From: Notospermus geniculatus
Taxonomy: Eukaryota > Nemertea > Pilidiophora > Heteronemertea > Lineidae
Assembly (NCBI GenBank): GCA_002633025.1
Contig: NMRB01000878.1
Span: 101,150-165,149 of the forward strand
DNA length: 64,000 nucleotides
Direction of reading: 5' to 3'
Shown here one piece after another: positions 57,335 to 64,000 of the stretch; positions within the stretch are counted from its first letter, which is position 1, and each line of letters opens with the position of its first letter. The notes below the pieces were generated by a model that did no database searches, was not told the DNA's origin, and was given only the letters and a program-made list of their open reading frames with translations. The position numbers and the translations under genes were made by a program.

Positions 57335-57835
57335 TGGAGTATAAGATCAACGTCATGGTCTTCAAATGCCTTTCGGGTACGGCTCCACAGTACCTTGCTG
57401 AGAGCATATCTATCTATGCCCCAGTTCGCGCTCTCAGATCCGGTGACAAAGGTTTATACCAGGAGGTCCGCACTCGCAGGGCGATTGGGTCCTCGAGTTT
57501 CTCTGTGGCGGGACCCAAACTCTGGAACTAGTTACCAGTAAGTCTGAAATCCATAAATACATGTAACATCGATACATTTAAGTCCAATTTGAAAACCCAT
57601 CTTTTTAGGAAGTATTTACTGTGATTATCTATATAATGTTTTATAGTGTCACTACTACATTGTCTTACCTGCTGCACTATTTTCTTTTTACCTATTGTCT
57701 TATTCTCTCTGTCTTAGTTGTCTGTCTATCATCTGCTTTTTAATCATTGTTTTAATATTGTACAGCGCTTTGAAGTTTCATATGCAACATAAAGCGCTTT
57801 ATAAATTATATTAATAATAATAAATAATAATAATA
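57335..57835 (+). mobile_element. CR1/L2-like LINE, 5'-truncated 3' end
   Basis: The C-terminal end of the ORF2 protein is readable: YKINVMVFKCLSGTAPQYLA, YAPVRALRS, SSSFSVAGPKLWN, a TAG stop at 57529-57531, then LPVSLKS and FKSNLKTHLFRKYL to 57624. A 3' UTR with AGCGCTTTATAAATTATATT and an (AATAAT)n tail follows. The ATGTA target duplication lies at 57330-57334 and 57836-57840. The full element would encode endonuclease and reverse transcriptase; only the tail was copied here. Confidence 0.88.
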
Positions 57836-57924
57836 ATGTATACTGAGATTGCCATGAGAAAACTACATGTACATGTAAGCTTCATTTTATTAACCTGCGC
57901 GGACACTGAATGCAACTACATGTA

Positions 57925-58831
57925 CAGGCATTGACAGATGTTTATCTACACTTGATATCTTGAATATTTCAAATACTACCGAACCAATTTCGACACGGTT
58001 TCCGTTGCATTTGAAAGGCAAACCTGTTGGTCATATTTCTGCATCAAAATTTTGGAAATTTCGAAATATCAAAATTATGTAATAGCTTATCAGAAAAGAA
58101 CTTGAAAATCAGCATCTTTTATTTTGTAATTATATTTTCATTTTTATAGTAGTTCTGACAGAATGGAAGTTCCTGAGGATTTTGGTCCTAGTTTCATCAT
58201 AATCTGTCGAGTGGTTGCTGAGATATTTGAGATTATCAACTTTTTGATAATTTGAGATTTTCATGATTTTTTACAAAATTCTGATGTCAGTAAATAGAGA
58301 TGACCTCAAATCATAAAATTATGAAATTTTGGATGATTCCCATAAACTGGTTAAAATCTATGCATATTTTTCAAAATATCAACATTTTGATATTACGATA
58401 TTTCTGCCCAGTTAACCCCCAAAAGTTTCAAAATAAGGTAAACCTATAATCTGATGTTAGCTTTATCTATTGGTATGAAAATTTCTTGAAAAATGCGAAA
58501 ATCTCAAATTATCAATATTTTGATAATCTCAAATATCTCAGCAACCACTCGACAGATTTTGTTGAAACTAGGGCCAAAATCCTCAGAAACTTCCATTCTG
58601 TCAGAACTACTATAACAATGAAAATATAATTACAAAATAAAAGATGTTGATTTTCAAGTTTTTTCTGATAAGCTATTACATAATTTTGATATTTCGAAAT
58701 TTCCAAAATTTTGATGCAGAAATATGACCAACAGGTTCTCCTTTCATATGCAACAAACCCTGTCGAAATTGGTTCGGTAGTATTTGAAATATTAAAGATA
58801 TCAAGTGTAAATAAACATCTGTCAATGCCTG
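57925..58831. mobile_element. CATTGACA foldback family, copy 2
   Basis: Ends CAGGCATTGACAGATGTTTA inverted, flanked by TA. About 450-bp arms; same family as 25384-26551. Confidence 0.88.
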
Positions 58832-59353
58832 TACATGTACATGTACATGTGCACGTAGTCCCAGCCTTCAAGCGTGACATGAGTTCGAGAACAGTCTATC
58901 TCTCTATGGAAATGTTTTTAGACCATTTATTTAGCTTTCCTACTTCTTTTTTTCCGAAAAGGAATCGAGGTGATTGTGCCATCAGTACCAGGACACCCCG
59001 AATACGAGATTCTGTTCACCAATTTCCAGTTGATATTTGGAAGTGTTCTTCCATCAATCATAATCATAGTCAGCAACATTGGTATTGTTCTGACTGTGCG
59101 TGGAGCTTCAAAGAATCGAGCAAAAATGGCTGTTGGACTGGATGGGAGGAGAGACCAACGAGAAAAACAGTTGACATCGATGCTGGTCATTGTAAGCATG
59201 GCATATTTGTGTACGACTATACCATACAGGGTTTTCATGGCGTTGCTCGAGATTCCGGCTGTAGCAGAAGCTAATAATGTAAAACACACCTTTTCTAATG
59301 CATTGTTCAATACGTTAGATTATTTTTTCTTTGATATCTGGATGTGTAATCAT

Positions 59354-59645
59354 ATCTATATCTATATCTATATCTATATCATTACCGGCGTCGTAACCCT
59401 GCTGGATTTTTGCCGGAGGTATGGAGTCCACGACAGGCTACTGTCCACCTGTGTGGGGTCTTTTACTTGCCCTGGCATAGACACTCAGGTACAAGGGACC
59501 ACGGCTTTTAGTCCCATCCGACGGACCCTGCATTAATGTTCCACAACGTTTTTGTACATGCCTTCGCCCGGAGTCGAACCCGCGCCGACCCATTGTACAG
59601 TTTGGTAGTCAAGCGCGCTTACCACTCGACCACCGGGCTTAGACG
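59354..59645 (-). mobile_element. tRNA-derived SINE in TM7 of GPCR F
   Basis: On the minus strand the head (59640-59561) has A box TGGTCGAGTGGTAAGCGC and B box GGGTTCGACTCC with GCCCGG/CCGGGC ends. A tRNA-unrelated body follows, and the 3' end is a (TATAGA)n tail at 59354-59380. A target duplication is not obvious. Confidence 0.8.
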
Positions 59646-59734
59646 TGCAGTCAACTTTTACTTGTACTGCCTCGCAGGAGGAGAGAAGTACAGGCAGGAC
59701 ACAAAAGTGATCTTAAATAAGTTGTTCTGCTTTT

Positions 59735-60768
59735 TAGCTCACCCGTGAGCTTTTGTCGTCCTGCTGTGTCCGTCGTCGTTCGTTAGCAGGGCACGTTTTG
59801 TAACCGCTGGAGCTATTGATCTGAAACTTGGTACATATAAACCCCTAGGTCAGACGACCTATGACACCAAGTTTCGGTCCGATTCGATTCTTGGCTTGGC
59901 CACCAGATGGCCAAAACCAAAAACACAAAAGTGCAATAACTCCTGAACTAACAAGTGGATCATCTGCAAATTTTTATCATAGGTGTATCTAATTAGGATA
60001 CACAACATTATATAAGGGTTTTTGATTTGACCTACTTTTTAAGGTCAGAGAGGTCAAAGTTGTATAAAAGTAACGAACCTGCCACAGTTCGCCATTATTT
60101 CACTGAGCAAGTTCATATCTTGCATAACTGTGTATTAGAGGGGTACATGTACCTTTGAAAATACCGAGTTTTGGCGCAATTGGACTTCCAGTATGGCCAC
60201 CAGGTGGCGCAACCTGAAAATCATCTAAGTGCCATAATTCAGGAACGGCTTGACCCAGAGTGCTCAAACATGATATGTACCTCCATCTATATGACCTTGC
60301 ACGTCAACTTTCGGCCTGATTTGACTTCCAATATGGCCACCAGGTGGCATAACCCGAAAATCACCAAAGTGCTATAGCTCAGGAATGACTTGAGCTACTC
60401 TGCTCAAATTCGATATGTGGCTCCCTCTAGATAATCTATACGCGCATCTAAAGTTTTGGCCCGATCGGACATCCAATGGTCGCCAGGTGGCGTAACCCGA
60501 AAATCACCAAAGTGTTATAACTCGGGAATGACTTGATCTGGACTGCTCAAATTCTATACATGGCTCCCTTTATGTGCATGTGAAGTTTTGGCCTGATCTG
60601 ATATCCAATATTGCCGCCAGGTGGCGTGACCCAAAAATCATCAAAGTGCCGTAACTTGGGAATGGCTTGTCCCAGATTGCTCATGACTGATATGTACCTT
60701 CATCTGTCACAACACTATTATCTCCAATCGGGCGAGCACATGGTCCATGGACCATTTCATTGTGAAGG
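59735..60768. mobile_element. AGCTCACCCGTGAGC repeat with internal subrepeats
   Basis: Starts AGCTCACCCGTGAGCTTTTG at the stop codon of GPCR F and ends GCGAGCACATGGTCCATGGA; the interrupted 3' flank resumes at 60769 (TTGTGAAGGTC). The interior has four ~140-bp subrepeats with GCCACCAGGTGGC and CACCAAAGTG. This start and end are typical of an unclassified repeat widespread in marine invertebrates. No gene. Confidence 0.75.
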
Positions 60769-62271
60769 TCAACCTACCGATGTAAACGTAGGGTCGTATT
60801 TTAGAACGTTCCTTGACGTTAAGGTCGACCTTAAGTCTATTGTAAAACCATCGGGAACCACAGATTTAAGGTGGACCTTAATGTTAAGGAACGGCCCGTA
60901 GTTTTTTTGGAACCAACAAGTTTTGGTTCTTATAACGCCTTTTTACACGGTGCGGGTTCGAGGAAAGCGACCTCCACCCTCCTTGGGCGGGTTCGGTTCA
61001 GGGTGGATTCATCACTTTCACACTGTGCGGCTTGGGTGGTAAGCCTCGATCCAGTTCGAGGTCGGTTCGCTCGAATGTGTGGCAAATCTCAACATCCAAT
61101 CTGAAACCGCTGAATAGATGTTCGTGGCCATTCCGAAATGGTTAACAGTGGCATTGAAATCTCAATGCTTCATACAATTCCTCTTTTTCGATGCATTCAT
61201 TGATATCGCAAATCAATATTATAAATTAAAATCAATATTTTAGTTTGACGCACAAAAAGACTGCCATCGGAAAAATCGCTGTATTTTGAATAGAACTTGT
61301 TCCTTTTGTCTTTATCACAAAAATTGTCGATTCTACAGGATTACTATCAGATTGAATCGTTTTGGCTGTGCTGTCTCTTACTAGATTTATGACATAACGT
61401 AATTTCATCAGCCGTCGATTTCAGTTGCTTCGCTGTTCATTCACAAGGATTTTCAGTCATCAAGTACTTGTATTATAGATCAGTTTAAACTTGGTCTTGG
61501 AAATTCGCACATGCGCAGTAACCGTTTTGACCTGTCCAACACGAAAGTCAATTTTTAAATGGCTTTCAACGAAGGATTGCCGGTGGGTCGCACAATTTTG
61601 CTGTTTTTTGTTGGTTTTTCGCCCGGCTTTGCGTTTATACGTGCATGTATGCGAGTCCTCGATATAATCATGAGGCAGCATTTTTAAGCGTTACCAACAT
61701 GAACTTCGGGCGGAGAAAAACTCAGGAAAACTCGCCCAGTTGGGTCGCCGAATGGACAAAAATGGCGATGCAGATGGCCGTAGATCGCGAATTCACTCCA
61801 TTCTTCGCTCGCCCTCTCGCACGCTTGGTGAGATGCCTGGGAAACCAGTGCATTTTCCTTTCCCCAACTCTTACCACAACCTTTTACAGCACAATTAAGG
61901 GTTGTCCTGTAGAAATGTCGAAGAAAATCGCGAAAAGTGCCCCCGACTGCCGAAATCCTTCGTTGAAACCAATGAAAACGCACCTGCTTCCGTGTTGACA
62001 GTCAAAACGGCAAACTGTGCATGCGCGAATTATCCATGGCAATGACCGAATTACGAAGTTTAACCTCATCTACATGTACAGTGCAATCGGGCAAGATATC
62101 ATCTGGGAGCCTATTTTGATCATCATCTTGTTCTCATCGTATTCACCGCTTCAATTCGATTGATTAAAATTTCCGAAAACTATGTTTCATCAGTTAGCAA
62201 TTGATGATAATTTGCCAAATAGTTCGCTCATAACAGGAAATTTAATACAGATTAATGCAGAGTACAAATAG
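60769..62271. repeat. Downstream duplication block of GPCR F
   Basis: Paralog of 6134-8540 and 10984-13410, without the MITEs at 6312, 6707, 11191 and 12978, and therefore useful as the empty-site reference. No product supported. Confidence 0.8.
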
Positions 62272-62474
62272 TTGCTTCGAAAGATAACGACGAGAATGAC
62301 GGTCATGAAGGCAACGTTTGCCGTGATACAAATCATCGCCAGCTTCGCAATCAGACAGGTCATAACGTCAACAGAGACCCAATACAGACCATCAGGTATC
62401 GGTATGCAAACATCGTCTGGTGCTATCAGAAAATGGCGCGTATCGATTCGGAATGATGTAGAAAAAAAGACCAC
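62190..62474 (-). CDS. Hypothetical membrane-type ORF, duplicated (copy 2)
   Basis: 94-aa paralog of 13333-13611. RIDTRHFLIAPDDVCIPIP is followed by a long hydrophobic stretch and NYLYSALICIKF. The C-terminus differs because of small indels near 62205-62215. Not recognised; low likelihood of being a whole gene. Confidence 0.3.
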   Translation of the reverse strand: MVFFSTSFRIDTRHFLIAPDDVCIPIPDGLYWVSVDVMTCLIAKLAMICITANVAFMTVILVVIFRSNYLYSALICIKFPVMSELFGKLSSIAN

Positions 62475-63120
62475 TATAGTCTGTTTAAATCATCTGGAGC
62501 TCGATGGGCGAATGTCAGTCAAACCCCTAGTAACCAGACAACAATGAACTTAACGGTCCGACACACATTGTTTTCTAACCAGCTGAACCTTGGTTCGAAA
62601 TAGAACATGCAACTAGGCCTTGATTCGAAATTGAACACAGGCATAGGCATGGGACTGGCTGGAAGTATCCTGTCAATAAAACGCACCTCAATAGCCAGAC
62701 TTCACCAACAATACCAAGGTCTGCCGGACAACCAAAGGGACCTCCCATCGAGCTCCAGATGATTTAAACGTACATGTACTATAATTCAAATTCATCGGGC
62801 TGGCTGATCTACATGTGTAGGAAAGGAACAGGCAGTAGTTTAATCTCATAGGCCTATGTACATGTACCGTTGATCATTATTCATGTGCATGAATAATTCT
62901 TAGAATAAGGGCTGCATAATCCTTTCCCTTTTTTCGAGGTCTGTTGCAACTAAACGGAGGAGACCGCGATCTCAGGTAACTACTAGTATCTAGGCCGCAT
63001 TTTACATACTCGTCATGCGCAGTACGGAGTTTGAGTCATCACTGCGTCATCCCTACTCAACCCTCGAGTTCGCAATCGAAGTCGGCCTAATTAAACCACA
63101 AACCACAGTATTTAGTTTAT

Positions 63121-63489
63121 GGGGAACTAGGCCGTTTCCCATTACGCATTGATATTAGAGTGAAAATGATAAGTTTCTGGGGCAAATTACTATCACAAGA
63201 AGGTTCTATGGCTAATAAAATGTATTACCTGGTTTATAATTGACATATCAACGGAAAACATTGTAAATGGCTGAATTGTGTTAAAGAAACACTTGAACAC
63301 TGCGGACTTGGGGATATCTGGTTTACTCATCGGTTCCCAAATGTACGATATTTGTCAGCAATTGTGAAAAGAAGGTTGCAGGACCAATTTATACAAGAAT
63401 GGTTCCAGAGTTTGGAGACTAGTGCTAAAACTATTCTCTATAGAGAAGTCAAGACGACTTGGGGTTTTGAGAAGTACCTTATTTCATTG
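63121..63489 (+). pseudogene. LINE ORF2 C-terminal fragment
   Basis: The frame reads GELGRFPLRIDIRVKMISFW, then a TGA at 63241-63243, then IWFTHRFPNVRYLSAIVKRR, QFIQEWFQSLETSAKTILYR and WGFEKYLISL, up to the N at 63490. This order (ELGR.PL, ISFW, DQFIQ.W, YR..K...GFEKYL) is that of the region after the RT domain in invertebrate non-LTR retrotransposons. Inactive fragment. Confidence 0.7.
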
Positions 63490-63630
63490 NCCGTCAGTAT
63501 ACAGGTCCGTGATTTTACCGAGGCCACTTGGTGGAAAACGCATTCATCTATTATTTATTACATTCATGTGACTGTATTCTCCATACCAAATGCACTCATT
63601 AGAAATAGGGTTATCCGTTTCGTCACATGA

Positions 63631-63790
63631 TGACTTGTAGAGCAGAGGTGACACCTATAGAGGCTCATTGTTCCGAGAGATGCGGTTCACCAAGCACGGC
63701 CAATCACACCTTGAATCGTCATGAATAATAGGTGGCGTGTATGTACTATAAGTTCAAACACACGCATATTCTCGCGTGGTCTGCTGTGGA
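63631..63790. repeat. Dispersed ~180-bp repeat, copy 2
   Basis: Paralog of 16949-17105, with an extra ATCGTCATGAATAATAGGTGG stretch that copy 3 (inverted) also has. Confidence 0.75.
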
Positions 63791-64000
63791 TAACCGCATT
63801 GAACTGCAGCCCGAATTCTCTTATCTGTATCTCAAAACCCTCTGCGGTAATGTTTTTTATCTTTAAGGGGAAGCTGTTGTTGTACATTTTCATATTGCTT
63901 GGATCCAGGGCCCACAGAAAAAAGCAATAAAGACACCCCCAGTTGACAGTTTTTATGGTCCAATGTGTTCGCTGTGCTTTATAGAAACAGAAAATGAGCA
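63791..64000. other. Right edge, no gene seen
   Basis: Contains the empty site (ACTGCAGCC, 63803-63811) of the MITE at 17115-17488. TTTTTTATCTTTAAGGGGAAG at 63851 resembles the start of the giant foldback at 17549. Confidence 0.5.

Larger units (their letters stand above)
50972..59735 (+). pseudogene. Class A GPCR, copy F (interrupted exon 3)
   Basis: Exon 1 50972-51339 and exon 2 51803-52023 are intact and keep the family phases. The next exon 3 is 6.9 kb downstream (58962-59353, then 59646-59735). It is cut in TM7 after DIWMCNH by a tRNA-derived SINE (59354-59645, minus orientation). The remainder (AVNFYLYCLAGG, LNKLFCF) resumes after it, and the stop codon is lost where the AGCTCACCCGTGAGC repeat begins at 59735. 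TM2/ECL1 (GVMLLQLGIVASMSRSG) is like copy B. An unspliced read-through would end inside the SINE, lacking most of TM7. The large intron 2 holds a 3.4-kb TIR element, a LINE end and a foldback. Probably not functional, although exons 1 and 2 show no damage. Confidence 0.8.

Overview
This window is animal nuclear DNA, most likely from a marine invertebrate deuterostome (echinoderm, hemichordate or amphioxus; the sequence does not settle which). The signs are intron-containing genes with GT/AG splice sites, a tandem family of lineage-specific GPCRs, very many foldback DNA transposons, short ACATGT, CCGGTAC and AGGCCT motifs, and whole-genome-shotgun style gaps. There is no bacterial gene organisation.

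The backbone is a tandem array of six copies (A-F) of one three-exon class A (rhodopsin-like) GPCR gene, all on the + strand: A 3867-6133, B 8702-10983, C 37628-38984, D 41533-45102, E 46584-50104 and F 50972-59735. Exon 1 carries the N-terminus, TM1 and TM2. Exon 2 (221 bp) carries TM3 and TM4. Exon 3 (485 bp) carries TM5 to TM7 and the stop. Splice phases are identical in every copy. A, B and E splice in silico to full open frames of 356, 376 and 358 codons. D has a 2-bp insertion in exon 2. C has lost its 5' part and carries a MITE in TM6. F has a tRNA-derived SINE in TM7 and a second repeat at its stop codon. The GPCR units travel with a downstream block (after A, B and F) that ends in a small minus-strand membrane-type ORF, so the array grew by segmental duplication.

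Between copies B and C lie about 27 kb of accessory DNA: a TTAA-flanked element, an exon-like ORF with a laminin-G/concanavalin-like domain, a 3.7-kb foldback with a nested 1.8-kb element, several smaller foldbacks, a decayed PIF/Harbinger transposon with a Myb-like ORF and a frameshifted transposase, a decayed Ty3/gypsy retroelement with nested insertions, and minisatellites. At the left edge is a two-exon Myb/SANT-like gene on the minus strand. At the right edge is a LINE fragment.

Because the duplicated blocks can be compared with each other, several insertions have an exact empty site inside this window. This gives target-site duplications of 9 bp (two TIR families), 5 bp (CAGG-type MITEs), TA, TTAA and 3 bp without any database. 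Functionally the only likely host genes are the GPCRs, the Myb/SANT-like gene and possibly the laminin-G-like exon; nearly everything else is mobile or repetitive DNA.
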